Origin: Pirellula sp. SH-Sr6A
GTDB lineage: Bacteria > Planctomycetota > Planctomycetia > Pirellulales > Pirellulaceae
Direction of reading: 5' to 3'
Length of the DNA: 64,000 nucleotides
NCBI RefSeq assembly: GCF_001610875.1
Contig: NZ_CP011272.1
Location: 3,453,988-3,517,987, forward strand
Each line of letters begins with the position of its first letter. Position 1 is the stretch's first letter. Positions 28,569 through 38,303 of the stretch are shown here, piece by piece. The notes beneath the pieces are model-generated. The model did not search any database, had not been told where the DNA came from, and saw only the letters and a list, made by a program, of their open reading frames with translations. The position numbers and the translations under genes were made by a program.

Positions 28569-29216
28569 TTAGGGGGCTTTTGGAGGGGTGGTGTCGGTCC
28601 CCGTTCCCCGCAAACGGATCTCTTCGAGGATCTCGGAAATCTTTTGCTGATCGGCAAGATCGGCAAACTCTGCCAGGATCTTTTTCAGCTTATCGGCATC
28701 CAAGGCCTTCATAATCGAGATTACCTCGGCTTTCTGTTCCTTTTCTAGCATCGCCACGAGCTGCTGTTTCGCGGCGGCAGGATCGAGCGCTTCGAGGATT
28801 TCGCGGATCTGTTGCTGGCTCTGCGTCTGCCTTGCCTCCTCGGCTTGCGCGACCGTCTTTTTGAATTCCGCGACGAGGGCGTTGTGGCGCTCCGATTCTT
28901 CCTGCAGCCGCTTGGCTCGATCGTCGAGTTCCTTTTTGTACCGGTCGAGCGCGGCGGACCGGGAGTCGGACTGCAGAAGCGCTTTGACCTTGGCATCGAG
29001 CACTTCGTCGTACGTAGGCACCGGCGCTGCCTTGCCACTCTGGATGGCTGCCGCGAGACGGTCTCCTTGGATGTCGATCCCGCTCAGTAGCGCAACGATT
29101 TTGACGAGAGTATCCCGATCGAAGTTTCCTTTTGCTGCGGCCATTGTGACGATCGCCACCAAGCCGAGGAGCATGGCGGTGCACGTCCAAAGGAAGAACT
29201 GAATGAGTTTCGACAT
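28569..29216 (-). CDS. MotE-like flagellar protein (MgtE N-domain type)
   Basis: A 215-residue membrane-anchored coiled-coil protein. One helix at residues 5-27 (FFLWTCTAMLLGLVAIVTMA) is followed by a long charged coiled coil (about 85-130) and a C-terminal helical domain (LEALDPAAAKQQLVAMLEKE, then IMKALDADKLKKILAEF). That end has the MgtE N-terminal-like pattern seen in MotE and FlbB-like chaperones of the flagellar motor. The ATG has GCGAGGT just upstream. It lies between fliJ and fliK, the usual place of motE. Role in stator assembly is known for MotE, inferred here. Confidence 0.8.
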   Translation of the reverse strand: MSKLIQFFLWTCTAMLLGLVAIVTMAAAKGNFDRDTLVKIVALLSGIDIQGDRLAAAIQSGKAAPVPTYDEVLDAKVKALLQSDSRSAALDRYKKELDDRAKRLQEESERHNALVAEFKKTVAQAEEARQTQSQQQIREILEALDPAAAKQQLVAMLEKEQKAEVISIMKALDADKLKKILAEFADLADQQKISEILEEIRLRGTGTDTTPPKAP

Positions 29217-29236
29217 CTCAACCTCGCTGCATCAGT

Positions 29237-29695
29237 TTACGAATCATCGGACTGCGATTGAATATCCATCGCGAATCGAACACTTGCCCACTCGTCGGTT
29301 CGCTCCTGTTGTTTTTGAAGGGCGAGCACTTCCTCGGACTCCTCGCGTTGGTCGCGAAGTTTCTCCAGCGACTTCACCCCTTGTTGGCATTTCAAGAGCA
29401 GGGCCTCGCGGCGCTGCAATTCCTGATGGAGGGTTCCCAGGTGATTATCAATCTGTTGCACCTGGGATCCGAGCACCATTTGGAATCGCTGGGTATCCAA
29501 AATGCTTTGCAAGTTCATCGCTCCTTGGCTAGCGGATTTTCGAATCGAGTTCATCGTCTCGTTCTCCGCTAGAAGCTCTTGCTTTTGGGTTGTCAGTTTG
29601 TCGATGGCCATTCGAGCGTCTTGCACTGCTTTGGCCGCTTGGTCTCGCTCTCGTTCGCGAAGTTTGAGAAGGGTCGCAAGTCGAAATTTCGCCAT
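29237..29695 (-). CDS. fliJ: Flagellar export chaperone FliJ
   Basis: A 152-residue, entirely helical coiled-coil protein (MAKFRLATLLKLRERERDQA). It matches FliJ in length, in the basic start, in the heptad pattern of charged residues and in position between fliI and the MotE-like gene. FliJ forms the central stalk of the export ATPase and helps deliver substrates. Sequence identity in this family is low, so the assignment rests mostly on pattern and context. It is 64 bases after fliI and 20 bases before the next gene. Confidence 0.85.
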   Translation of the reverse strand: MAKFRLATLLKLRERERDQAAKAVQDARMAIDKLTTQKQELLAENETMNSIRKSASQGAMNLQSILDTQRFQMVLGSQVQQIDNHLGTLHQELQRREALLLKCQQGVKSLEKLRDQREESEEVLALQKQQERTDEWASVRFAMDIQSQSDDS

Positions 29696-29759
29696 GGTTA
29701 CTTCTCGTAAGAACTATAGGTTGGGAATTGGGTTGCGAACGCGTTCCACGGGAGAATCA

Positions 29760-31154
29760 TTAGGCCGCTCGAGCGGTCGGTGGGTTCGACATCGCGGGAG
29801 GTGGGGCCGTAGCGGCTGCAGCGATCGCCAGTTTCAATACGTCCTCGCGAGACTTCTCCCAGGGAACCAGTTCGCGTTGGCCCTGCGATAGCAGTGCTTC
29901 GATCATCGGTCGCATTTGAATGGCCTTATCGATCTGCGGGTTGCTCCCTCGCGTGTAGGCTCCGATGTTGATCAAGTCTTCGTTTTCGCGATAGATTGCC
30001 ATGAGGGCTCGAAGCGCATCGGTTCCCTTTTTGAGTTCTGGGTCGATCAAATGCGATTGCAGCCGGCTGAGGCTTGGAAGTACGTCGATCGCGGGGTAGC
30101 GACCGCGCGACGCGATGCTTCGGGAGAGGTGAATGTGACCATCGAGGAGCCCTCGCAACGTATCGCTGATCGGTTCGTTGGTGTCATCGCCTTCGACCAG
30201 GACTGTGTAAAGCGCGGTGATGCTGCCGCGATGATTGATGCCCGATCGTTCGACCAGCTGGGGCAACATAGCGAACACGCTGGGTGGATAGCCCCGCGTC
30301 GTGGGGACTTCGCCGGCGGCGAGCCCGACCTCGCGCTGCGCCATGGCGAACCGGGTGACGGAGTCCATCAGGAGCAATACATTCTTCCCTTCGTCTCGGA
30401 GCGCTTCGGCGATGGCCGTGGCCGTTTTGGCGGCCAGAATACGCTTGGGGGCAGGTTGGTCGCTGGTCGCGACAACCGTCACACTTTTTTGGCGTCCTTC
30501 TTCGCCCAGATCTCGTTCGAGGAACTCGCGCACTTCTCGCCCCCGTTCGCCGATCAAGGCGATCACGACATGGTCTGCGGCGGTGCCTCGCGCGAGCATG
30601 CCCAGGATCGTGCTCTTTCCAACACCGGACCCCGCAAAGATCCCCATCCGCTGGCCGCACCCGAGGGTGAGGAACATGTCGATGGCCCGAACTTGCGTCG
30701 GGAGAATTTTGTCGATCGGAGGTCGCTGCAATGCGGGGACGGGTGGAGCATCGCAAGGCATCTTGCGTCCCAGCTCCAAAGGCCCAGCATCATCCATCGG
30801 TTGCCCCGTCGCATCCAGGACCCGACCGATAATGTTCGACGCAACGTTGACCGAACGATAGGTTTGGAAGAGTTCGACGTGATCCCCTTGGCTTACCCCA
30901 TCCCAGTTGTCGAGCGGCGCCAGGATGGTTTTGCCGCCATCGAATCCGATGACTTCCGCCTGGAGCGAATCCTGTTGCCTTCGATGGATTTTTACCAAGG
31001 CACCTACGGGGACGGGCAATCCATCAACAACAATCGTCGTACCGCGAATGCTTCGGACGCGTCCTGAGATTCCAAACGGAACGATCCGCTGAAGGTTTTG
31101 GCTCCAGTGCTTGCGTTGGATCATGCTCGGGAACGAAGCGAATGCTTGGGTCAT
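29760..31154 (-). CDS. fliI: Flagellum-specific ATP synthase
   Basis: ATPase of the flagellar type III export apparatus, 464 residues, cytoplasmic face of the export gate. The Walker A loop is FAGSGVGKSTILGMLAR, the Walker B region is NVLLLMDSVTRFAMAQREVG, and the F1-like segment GEVPTTRGYPPSVFAMLPQL follows. The N-terminal beta barrel (IRGTTIVVDGLPVPVGALV) fits as well. It lies 13 bases after fliH, so coupling of the two is likely; FliH regulates FliI. All catalytic residues are intact. Confidence 0.97.
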   Translation of the reverse strand: MTQAFASFPSMIQRKHWSQNLQRIVPFGISGRVRSIRGTTIVVDGLPVPVGALVKIHRRQQDSLQAEVIGFDGGKTILAPLDNWDGVSQGDHVELFQTYRSVNVASNIIGRVLDATGQPMDDAGPLELGRKMPCDAPPVPALQRPPIDKILPTQVRAIDMFLTLGCGQRMGIFAGSGVGKSTILGMLARGTAADHVVIALIGERGREVREFLERDLGEEGRQKSVTVVATSDQPAPKRILAAKTATAIAEALRDEGKNVLLLMDSVTRFAMAQREVGLAAGEVPTTRGYPPSVFAMLPQLVERSGINHRGSITALYTVLVEGDDTNEPISDTLRGLLDGHIHLSRSIASRGRYPAIDVLPSLSRLQSHLIDPELKKGTDALRALMAIYRENEDLINIGAYTRGSNPQIDKAIQMRPMIEALLSQGQRELVPWEKSREDVLKLAIAAAATAPPPAMSNPPTARAA

Positions 31155-31167
31155 AGTCGATTCTCTG

Positions 31168-31842
31168 CTACTGCAGTTCCTCCATCAAACGTCGTAACTG
31201 AGTCCGAAGTGTGCGATCAATTTGGGTGTCATCGGTTTGCAGAATGATGCCGAACCGACCTACTTCCACGTCCTCGGAGACTTGCACCTGGGCGTTGGGA
31301 CCCGACGAATTGATCAAGTAGGAAAGACCGTCCGAGAGTTGCTGTGCATCCTCAGGATGGAGCTTGATCGTGATGTTCCTCTGTCCAGCGACCAGCCGAA
31401 TGGAGTCTTGGATCCAATCCAAAAGTATCGTGGGATCGGATTCGATTTGACGGATAAGAAGCTTTTCCGCGATCGCGATCGAAAGGGCGATGGTCTCATG
31501 CTGCCATTGCCTCAGCCACTGCTCGGTCGCGGCTTCAAGCTCTTTGCAGAATCGATCGACACTCTGCGTCGACTGCTGGGCTTTCTCACTTGCAAGCTGA
31601 TTGGCGAGTTGATGCGCCATTTTTTCAACCTGGTTTTGGCCGCTCTTCAAGCCTTCCTGCTGGGCTTGCGATCGGATGCGGTCGCACTCGGATTGGCTCT
31701 CTCGTATCAACTGCTGAGCTTGTTGACGAACAGTGTCGAGGTATTCCCTCGCTCGGGTTGTCACATCTTCCCAATTGAAGACCTCGGCCTGCGCGGTGTT
31801 GGATCCGGCCGGAATCGATCGCGATTTGAATACACTCGCCAT
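31168..31842 (-). CDS. fliH: Flagellar assembly protein FliH
   Basis: A 224-residue regulator of the FliI ATPase. It has a coiled-coil start (EYLDTVRQQAQQLIRESQSE, residues about 35-75) and a C-terminal domain with ALSIAIAEKLLIRQIESDPT and IKLHPEDAQQLSD, both typical of the FliH/HrpE/YscL family. It is 16 bases after fliG and 13 before fliI. No membrane segment is seen, in line with a cytoplasmic stator stalk. Confidence 0.93.
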   Translation of the reverse strand: MASVFKSRSIPAGSNTAQAEVFNWEDVTTRAREYLDTVRQQAQQLIRESQSECDRIRSQAQQEGLKSGQNQVEKMAHQLANQLASEKAQQSTQSVDRFCKELEAATEQWLRQWQHETIALSIAIAEKLLIRQIESDPTILLDWIQDSIRLVAGQRNITIKLHPEDAQQLSDGLSYLINSSGPNAQVQVSEDVEVGRFGIILQTDDTQIDRTLRTQLRRLMEELQ

Positions 31843-31858
31843 AGAAGATTTCGCCCGG

Positions 31859-33121
31859 TTATGCCGCTTTGAAAGAGGAAACGCGATCGACCTGGGCTAT
31901 CCGGCCCGATGCCATCAACCGTTCGGATTGTTCTAAGATCGTTTTTTGCGAGCAACTCGATTCCGATTCACTCTGATGGGGCATGCGTCGGAGGAAGTCA
32001 CGAAACTTTTTGAGATCGTCGCGAGGAATGAGCCGTTCGATGCGTTGAAGCATCGCGGGACTCGCATTTCTCAAAGCGTGGAGAACATCCGTACGCTCGC
32101 AGGAGTGAAGGAGGGTCACCAAATCTCCATCGGTCAGATGGAGCAGGTCGTCAAAGGCCGTTTGCAGGGGGAGCGAGTTCGGTGCAGTTTCTTGTTCCGA
32201 TTCCGAATCGAGCTTGGGCCGATTTGCATCTTTGCGATGGGACTCCATCGAAAGAATGCGAGGGGACTCGAAAATGTCGGATGCCTCGTCGTTCCCGGAG
32301 ATTGCCGCGTTCGATGGCAACGGGGATGGAGGGAGGCCGGCAAAGGAGGATTCGCTCGATGGGTTCGATGGTCCGTGCCAGCCCAGTTGCATCGCCACGT
32401 CCGGGTTTTTTGCGGCGATCGCTTTGAGCCAGGCTTGCTTCTGGTTCCCTTGGAACTGTTCGATGATGGCTGCGAGTTTGGCGATGCCAGCGATGGTAGC
32501 TGTCGTGGTCGTGGGCTGCTGCTTCGGGAGCTTCTTTTCGACTTCGGCTAGGATATCCGTGAGAATGCTGGGATCGACCAAAAAGAGATTGGGGATCGCT
32601 GCCAGGGTTGCACCGGCGGTCTCGACCGGAAGGTGGTCGAGCAAGGCTTTGGCGCGTTCGGGCGATAGTTGGTTGAGAACCGTGGCGATGACTGTCGGTC
32701 GTTCGTTGGCGAGAAAGGTCGCTAAGGCCGAGGGATCCCAGGCTAACCAAGGCAACTCGCTTTCGGTTACGCGGCTAGCGAGCGGTGACCCCGTGTTGGA
32801 AGCGGCTCCGGCGGGCGATGCGTTGGCGCTCCATTCGACGCGGTCATGCGAGGAGGATTCGGCCAGGAGAGCGGCGGCGGGCGACTCTGTCGCGGATTCC
32901 ATCGTCCCGGTCGACGGTTGGAGCGCATGCAGCATGCTCTGCAGGTCGTTCATCGCTTGGGCGCGTTCGGATGCGGAAACCGTACCGAGCTTGGTCATCG
33001 CTTGCTTAACCAGGCGAGCCATATCAGGGGGGAGTTGCCCCAGCAAACTTCTCGCGGTGCCAGCATCCAGCGACTGCAAGACGATGGCGACTTGGCGAAT
33101 GCGTTGATCGGCGGCTGGCAT
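31859..33121 (-). CDS. fliG: FliG-like flagellar motor switch protein, divergent and long
   Basis: Part of the C-ring that sets rotation direction and links the rotor to the stator. The N-terminal part (RQVAIVLQSLDAGTARSLLGQL) and middle part (NERPTVIATVLNQLSPERAK) match FliG, but the usual EHPQ motif reads ERPT. The C-terminal part (AFDDLLHLTDGDLVTLLHSC, then VLHALRNASPAMLQRI) matches the torque-generating domain. The length, 420 residues, exceeds the usual 330, with low-complexity linkers at about 80-130 and 230-300. It opens the operon; fliF, normally just upstream, is absent, and 199 non-coding bases follow. Confidence 0.85.
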   Translation of the reverse strand: MPAADQRIRQVAIVLQSLDAGTARSLLGQLPPDMARLVKQAMTKLGTVSASERAQAMNDLQSMLHALQPSTGTMESATESPAAALLAESSSHDRVEWSANASPAGAASNTGSPLASRVTESELPWLAWDPSALATFLANERPTVIATVLNQLSPERAKALLDHLPVETAGATLAAIPNLFLVDPSILTDILAEVEKKLPKQQPTTTTATIAGIAKLAAIIEQFQGNQKQAWLKAIAAKNPDVAMQLGWHGPSNPSSESSFAGLPPSPLPSNAAISGNDEASDIFESPRILSMESHRKDANRPKLDSESEQETAPNSLPLQTAFDDLLHLTDGDLVTLLHSCERTDVLHALRNASPAMLQRIERLIPRDDLKKFRDFLRRMPHQSESESSCSQKTILEQSERLMASGRIAQVDRVSSFKAA

Positions 33122-33265
33122 GGACGGTCCGGTGGCTCGGAGAAGACGGTTTACGACAGTCCTCTTCTTTACCTAGTTTGCCAGTCGCGAGTCCAGGTCA
33201 GATCGGTGAAACAGGATCGGGAAGCAGGGGGGCGTCGACAGGCTCGAACTCAGAGCGCGACCACG

Positions 33266-33294
33266 AAAAAAGGGCGGAGTGAACCCCGCCCTTG
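33266..33294 (-). terminator. Rho-independent terminator of the Ala-rich lipoprotein gene
   Basis: On the minus strand the sequence reads AAGGGCGG, a short loop, CCGCCCTT and then a run of T residues, so a strong stem followed by a U tract. It lies 27 bases after the stop codon of the lipoprotein gene and points away from it, separating it from the fliG operon. Confidence 0.9.
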
Positions 33295-33320
33295 CATGCT
33301 TCGCGTCCATCGAACGCTGT

Positions 33321-33920
33321 TTAGCTAGCTTTGAATTCGTTAAGCTTCGCGAGGAGCGCTTCGAGAGCGGGCTTTAGAACCTCTTCGACACCGGGCAGTG
33401 CAAGCACTTTGTCGATCATAGGCTTCAGGTCCTTCGAGGCGGTTTGGAAGATATTGGCGACCACCCCTTTGGCTGCGTCTGGCAATTTGGCAAAAGATTC
33501 GCCCATCGATCCGAAGGTTTCGGTGAGCTGTGTGACAACCGGGGCTGCTGCTTTGGCCGTATCGCTATCTTTGACATTCGCCAGGGTCGACGAGAGTTGT
33601 CCAATCGATGCTTGAATGCCTTTCAGCATCGCTTCGCCACCTTCGACAGAGGCCAGGGAATCGGTTGCCTTCTTGTAAAGGTCGTCGAGGCCTGCGGCGG
33701 CGGCAGCATCTTTGGCCATTTCCTTAGCAGCCGAAGCAGCGTCTTGCGCAGCGCTCGCGGCGCTTTGGGCGGCATCCTTGGCGGATTCCGCTGCATCTTT
33801 CGCAGCCGAAGCCGCTTCTTTGTTCATTTCTTCTGCTTTTTTGGTGGCTTCCGGGGTGCAACCCAACATGGGTACCGAAGCGATCGCAATCGATGCCATC
33901 CAAGTCCAAGAGCGTTTCAT
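33321..33920 (-). CDS. Ala-rich lipoprotein with helical repeats
   Basis: A 199-residue probable lipoprotein. The signal peptide (MKRSWTWMASIAIASVPMLGC) ends in a lipobox, PMLGC, with the Cys to be lipidated. Residues 25-75 are an uninterrupted helix of Ala/Lys/Asp-rich repeats (AAKDAAESAKDAAQSAASAA), like LEA-type or coiled-coil envelope spacers. The rest is helical, with GMGE- and LPGVEE-type turns. No enzyme motif is seen. A clear terminator follows. A structural or stress role in the periplasm is only a guess. Confidence 0.8.
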   Translation of the reverse strand: MKRSWTWMASIAIASVPMLGCTPEATKKAEEMNKEAASAAKDAAESAKDAAQSAASAAQDAASAAKEMAKDAAAAAGLDDLYKKATDSLASVEGGEAMLKGIQASIGQLSSTLANVKDSDTAKAAAPVVTQLTETFGSMGESFAKLPDAAKGVVANIFQTASKDLKPMIDKVLALPGVEEVLKPALEALLAKLNEFKAS

Positions 33921-33960
33921 GATATCTACCTTTCAAAGTGTTCGAACACAAAAAACCGAA

Positions 33961-34485
33961 TCACACGGACTGTCCTTCGACCTGCGACTCGGTTGCTTGG
34001 ATTATACACGAAGATTCCATATCTCGCTTCTGGTGAACTCCGCTTTGAATCTCGAGGGAGATCTGCTGAACGCTCTCTAACAGTTCGAGCTCTTGATCGA
34101 ATTCATTCTCCGCTGAGGAAGTGAACGACTCGTCGCTCAACATCCATGGGGCATGCTGCGCAAAGCACGTATCGACGGCCATGCAGTCAAGTTGCATCGC
34201 CAAGGAGTCGAGTGTGCCAGGTTCCAACGAGTCGTAGGACATCGAGTCTCCCAAGTCTTGCAGGACGATCTGAAATGCCTCACCAGGAGTGACAGCCTTC
34301 ATCGCTTCCCCTTCCAAGCAGCTCCATACGGCTGCGAGGGCTGGGTCGCGGTGGGTCGATCGGGAACGCGATCGAAATGGTTTGTTCTCTCGTTGCGCTA
34401 CTTCGCGTCGCAGTTGATCCCAGGCCAACGCATTGACGAAGGTGCTTGGATCCATGGAAGTAGGGTGTTCAGGGGAGCGAGCCAT
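33961..34485 (-). CDS. Hypothetical protein, 174 aa
   Basis: Not recognised. The ATG at 34485 has GAGG 6 bases upstream, which favours it over the in-frame ATG at 34455. The product (MARSPEHPTSMDPSTFVNAL) is soluble and acidic, with two Cys in DCMAVDTCF and an acidic helix ENEFDQELELLESVQQISLE. Such compositions occur in regulatory or scaffold proteins. It is 40 bases upstream of the lipoprotein gene on the same strand, so the two may be co-transcribed, although no promoter was identified. Confidence 0.6.
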   Translation of the reverse strand: MARSPEHPTSMDPSTFVNALAWDQLRREVAQRENKPFRSRSRSTHRDPALAAVWSCLEGEAMKAVTPGEAFQIVLQDLGDSMSYDSLEPGTLDSLAMQLDCMAVDTCFAQHAPWMLSDESFTSSAENEFDQELELLESVQQISLEIQSGVHQKRDMESSCIIQATESQVEGQSV

Positions 34486-34644
34486 AATGCGCCTCGATGG
34501 GACCAGAGATTACAAGATCTTCGGTACCATAGAACGCAATTCGCGGCGGGGTCGCATCGACGGAGCGCTGAAAGCAGAGAAAGCTTGCTGCGTGGGTAAG
34601 GATTGCGGAAGAGTCGGCGTGTAGGGGTTGTGTGGGCGGGGCTG

Positions 34645-36090
34645 TTAGGCTGCCGACGCCTTTTCGATCGATGGTGTGACTTTGGTCGGCTTTCGTCTTC
34701 GAGGGCGGACGACCTCCAGAGCGACGCAGTAATCGAGGTTGGGACGGAAGATCGTGAGCAACGCAAGTGGGACGAACCAAGCCAAATAGAGACCGCCACC
34801 AAATCCGTGCCAGCATTGTGTTGCGGCCATCAATGCGGCGGAGCAACTCATCAGGGTAGCAAGACTTTTCTGAGCCGGCCAAGCGACGAAGGAAACGCTA
34901 AGAAGCACAAAGATCACAATCAACGGGATACGCATCACGGGATACCAGCCCAAACCCCAGATGCCATCCATCCCGGTCATGGCAATCTGTTTAATGCCGA
35001 ACATGTAGCCGAGGTGCTGCAAAACATTATTCGGATGGAGAATGATCATCGCGACCATCAGCCCCACAATCGACGTTACAAAGCCGCCCGTGAAGCGACG
35101 AATGCCCCTTTGCCAATAGAAACTGCACCAAAGGGGCAAAAGGGAGAACGGGTAGTAGACCACGCCGGCCGCGCACCCCAAGCACAATCCGGCTGCGAAG
35201 GGCTGGCGATACAAAAGAACCGCGAGCAGGAGCAAAGCGCTCGGGACAACGTGATCGACCCGCCCGGTCATATACGCCGTGTAGGGGAGCAAAAGATAAA
35301 GAGTCGCCGCACCTACGCCGGTTTTGAAATTGCCAAAGTGCCAGTAGCCAATCGCCACAATGCTGAGCACCATGACCAAATTCGCGCCGATCGACATGCA
35401 TCGGGATAGCAACAGCTTCAACCGCGATGGGGGTTTCGGCTCCTCTCGCATCTCGTCACTCGACTCGTCCCCTGGCCCCGACATAGGAACCGTTGAGATA
35501 TCCGGCAACGCCGCCATCAAAATGTATCCGGGCCCCCCACTAGTCAGATCACGCCCCGAGTAGGACGGCTGGCTAACGGCGACATTCACCAAGAGATAAA
35601 CCAGCATCGATGTTCCCAGAAAGAGCATGCCGCCACTGCTCAAATTCGGGTCCAGCATGGGCCGCCGCACAATGGCCGTGTCCAGTAGCAGTCGTATCAC
35701 TAATAGACTGGCGACAATAATCAGCCACAAGTATCCGAAGTAGAGCAATGTCGGGCTCTGCAGCGACGCTTGGAACGCACGCTCGGCCGCAGTCGATCCG
35801 TCCCCTGCCGTCTCCACACCCCCTCCGCTCTCGGGGGTTCCCTGGCTCGGAATGTCGCCCTCGGCCCGTTTGTCCAGGGTGGCGACATCGGCCGGGGAAG
35901 GGACCAATTGACGACTCCCTTCGAAGACCATCATGAGTCCGGGGGTGAACAAAAGGATCAAGACGATGTCGAGATTCCGCAACGACCAAAACCGATGGAA
36001 CATCAGAAACAACCCGATGGCCAGGAATGTCGACAAAAACACCCAGGTCGGCGGCTCGAGTCGCAAGTAGTTCGATAGGAAATCGGTCAT
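34645..36090 (-). CDS. Polytopic membrane protein, planctomycete-type, function unknown
   Basis: A 481-residue inner-membrane protein from the ATG at 36090 (MTDFLSNYLRLEPPTWVFLS). At least ten hydrophobic segments are visible, with two hydrophilic loops: one at about 65-115 (acidic, Gly/Ser-rich) and one at about 190-235. A later block (GAATLYLLLPYTAYMTGRVD, then LLALLLYRQPFAAGLCLGCA) recalls GT-C-type or lipid-II-flippase-like membrane proteins, but no diagnostic motif confirms this. The upstream in-frame ATG at 36192 adds only basic residues. Single gene; the 268 bases between it and the divergent PAS-LuxR gene hold both promoters. Confidence 0.7.
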   Translation of the reverse strand: MTDFLSNYLRLEPPTWVFLSTFLAIGLFLMFHRFWSLRNLDIVLILLFTPGLMMVFEGSRQLVPSPADVATLDKRAEGDIPSQGTPESGGGVETAGDGSTAAERAFQASLQSPTLLYFGYLWLIIVASLLVIRLLLDTAIVRRPMLDPNLSSGGMLFLGTSMLVYLLVNVAVSQPSYSGRDLTSGGPGYILMAALPDISTVPMSGPGDESSDEMREEPKPPSRLKLLLSRCMSIGANLVMVLSIVAIGYWHFGNFKTGVGAATLYLLLPYTAYMTGRVDHVVPSALLLLAVLLYRQPFAAGLCLGCAAGVVYYPFSLLPLWCSFYWQRGIRRFTGGFVTSIVGLMVAMIILHPNNVLQHLGYMFGIKQIAMTGMDGIWGLGWYPVMRIPLIVIFVLLSVSFVAWPAQKSLATLMSCSAALMAATQCWHGFGGGLYLAWFVPLALLTIFRPNLDYCVALEVVRPRRRKPTKVTPSIEKASAA

Positions 36091-36460
36091 AGCGATAGCA
36101 TGCGCGATGCACCGAAAAAGTACAACATCAGCATCAGAAGCGAATTTAATCTTCTCCAACGCTCGGTCCAACGATTGTGTGCACCCAAGCACCTCGACCT
36201 ATCCCTCCCCACTTCCGCCCCCACCCAAATCCAAAATTTGATTCTTCGGATAAGGGACCTTCGACTCCCTTAAAACCGGTCGCGAGAGAAAGAAGTGTGC
36301 CAAAACGAGCCGTGCGTGCCTGTTTGGACACGAAATTAAACAGAAATTAAGAGAAAGTTTTGCGGTTAGCGCCTCCGTTTGTCGCGGGCTACCACAACAC
36401 CCCGACGTTCATAGCACGGTTCAGGGTGACAGTTGTATCCATTTCCGAGGAGGCTGTTCT

Positions 36461-37198
36461 GTGTCTTTTCACTCGCTCCACGCGATGCCAATTCATCCAC
36501 CGCATAACCATATACCAGTAACCGAACTTGTTTCCATGAATCCATCCGGCTTTCCAACGACGGCCGCTCACGAAGTCCTCTCCAGACCTGAACTTGTTCT
36601 CCCCATTCTGGCTCGCAGCCTCCGGGAAGAAGTCGTCTTTTTTAGTCAGGACAACAACGGGCGAATCACCTTTTTGAACGATGCTTGCGAAAGCGTCCTC
36701 GGGGTTTCGCGAGGGGAATTGTTGGAGCGATCGTTTTACGACTTTCTTACCGATTCGCCGATCAATGACGCGTTCCGGGCGAACAATTGGATTTCGTCCA
36801 CGGAGTACATTCCGACCAAAAAGCAATGCGAACTGGAGTTCTCGTCTGGCAAACGCCTGCGGGTTGAATGCTGGATGGTTCCGGTAGTGCATCACGGGAT
36901 TATGGTCGGCGCGACCGGTATCCTAAGGAACTTGTCGACAAACGATTCGACCGAACTCTCTCCCGAAGCGCAGAAGCAATTGCTTGAAAAAGCAGCGTTG
37001 CTTACTCCGGTGGAGCGGCAAGTCGTCGAGCTGGTAGTGGATGGTCAGATGAACAAGCGAATTGCGTCCCAATTGGGAGTCGCGTTGCGAACGATTGAAT
37101 CTCGCCGTTCCCGTGCGATGTCGAAGCTCGGAGTGAGCTCCCTGTCCCAGCTTGTGCAGTACTGGATTCAGATTCGTCGTTTGGAGGGGGCACGCTGA
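36461..37198 (+). CDS. PAS domain - LuxR-type transcriptional regulator
   Basis: A 245-residue regulator. A PAS domain (VVFFSQDNNGRITFLNDACE, then LGVSRGELLERSFYDFL) occupies about 55-160, and a C-terminal LuxR/GerE helix-turn-helix (LTPVERQVVELVVDGQMNKR then IASQLGVALRTIESRRSRAM) occupies 180-240. No phospho-receiver is present, so it should respond to a ligand or redox signal through PAS, not to a histidine kinase. The start is GTG at 36461, set by a strong AGGAGG 7 bases upstream. It is a single gene; its targets are not visible in the window. Confidence 0.92.
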   Translation: MSFHSLHAMPIHPPHNHIPVTELVSMNPSGFPTTAAHEVLSRPELVLPILARSLREEVVFFSQDNNGRITFLNDACESVLGVSRGELLERSFYDFLTDSPINDAFRANNWISSTEYIPTKKQCELEFSSGKRLRVECWMVPVVHHGIMVGATGILRNLSTNDSTELSPEAQKQLLEKAALLTPVERQVVELVVDGQMNKRIASQLGVALRTIESRRSRAMSKLGVSSLSQLVQYWIQIRRLEGAR

Positions 37199-37271
37199 TC
37201 TAGCACGCCCCTAAGCCTTGCACTATCTTTTCTCACCTCGAGAGTCCGCTCTTTTCCAAACGAGGTGAGTC

Positions 37272-38303
37272 ATGAAGGCGCTTGTCAAATCGAAGCGCGA
37301 TGTTGGGTTGGAACTTCTAGATGTTCCCAAACCGACGATCGGTATCAACGACTGTCTGATCCGCGTTCACAAAACGGGAATCTGCGGAACCGATTTGCAT
37401 ATCTACAACTGGGACGCTTGGGCCCAGAAGACGATCCCGGTACCGATGGTCGTCGGCCATGAATTTGTTGGTGAAATCGTCGAAGTGGGAGCGAATGTCA
37501 CCGATTTCTTCCCCGGTGAAATCGTCTCGGGCGAAGGGCACGTCGTGTGTGGTCGATGCCGCAATTGCTTGGCCGGTCGCAGGCATTTGTGCAAGGACAC
37601 GTCGGGGGTTGGGGTCAATCGGACCGGTGCATTTGCCGAATACATCGCACTCCCGATGACAAACGTTTGGCATCACAAGAGTACGATCGACCGCGATATC
37701 GCGTCCATCTTCGACCCGCTCGGGAATGCGGTCCACACCGCCCTAAGCTTCGATCTCCTCGGGGAGGACGTGTTGATTACGGGGGCGGGACCGATCGGTC
37801 TCATGGCCGTCGCCGTTGTCCGCCACGCGGGGGCTCGCCATGTTGTCGTCTCCGATTTGAATCCTTATCGGCTCGATTTGGCCCGCAAGATGGGAGCGAC
37901 CGTTGCCGTCGACCCCCGAGAGAAAACGCTCGCGCAAGTCCAAAAGGAGCTGGACATGCGCGAGGGATTCGACGTCGGACTCGAAATGTCGGGGTCCCCG
38001 GCAGCCCTCCGATCCATGCTCGAGAGCATGTGCCATGGCGGAAAGATCGCCATGTTGGGAATTCCCTCCGAACCCATCGCCATCGATTGGAATCTGGTGG
38101 TCTTTAACATGTTGACCATCAAAGGTATCTACGGACGGGAGATGTATGAGACCTGGTACAAGATGTCGGTCATGCTCGATAGCGGCCTGGATATCAGCCC
38201 GGTTATTACCCATCGCTTCTCTTTCCGTGATTTCGAAAAAGGATTCCAAGCCATGCAGAGCGGGATGTGCGGCAAGGTCGTGTTGGATTGGAGCGACGCC
38301 TGA
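37272..38303 (+). CDS. tdh: L-threonine 3-dehydrogenase
   Basis: Zinc-dependent medium-chain dehydrogenase, 343 residues, oxidising threonine to 2-amino-3-ketobutyrate with NAD+. The catalytic zinc ligands are in [12 protein letters not shown] and VGHEFVGEI, the structural zinc site has four Cys ([15 protein letters not shown]), and the NAD site is [27 protein letters not shown] is typical of threonine dehydrogenase rather than other alcohol dehydrogenases. GAGGTGA sits right before the ATG. A glycine C-acetyltransferase (kbl), its usual partner, is not next to it. Confidence 0.95.
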   Translation: MKALVKSKRDVGLELLDVPKPTIGINDCLIRVHKTGICGTDLHIYNWDAWAQKTIPVPMVVGHEFVGEIVEVGANVTDFFPGEIVSGEGHVVCGRCRNCLAGRRHLCKDTSGVGVNRTGAFAEYIALPMTNVWHHKSTIDRDIASIFDPLGNAVHTALSFDLLGEDVLITGAGPIGLMAVAVVRHAGARHVVVSDLNPYRLDLARKMGATVAVDPREKTLAQVQKELDMREGFDVGLEMSGSPAALRSMLESMCHGGKIAMLGIPSEPIAIDWNLVVFNMLTIKGIYGREMYETWYKMSVMLDSGLDISPVITHRFSFRDFEKGFQAMQSGMCGKVVLDWSDA

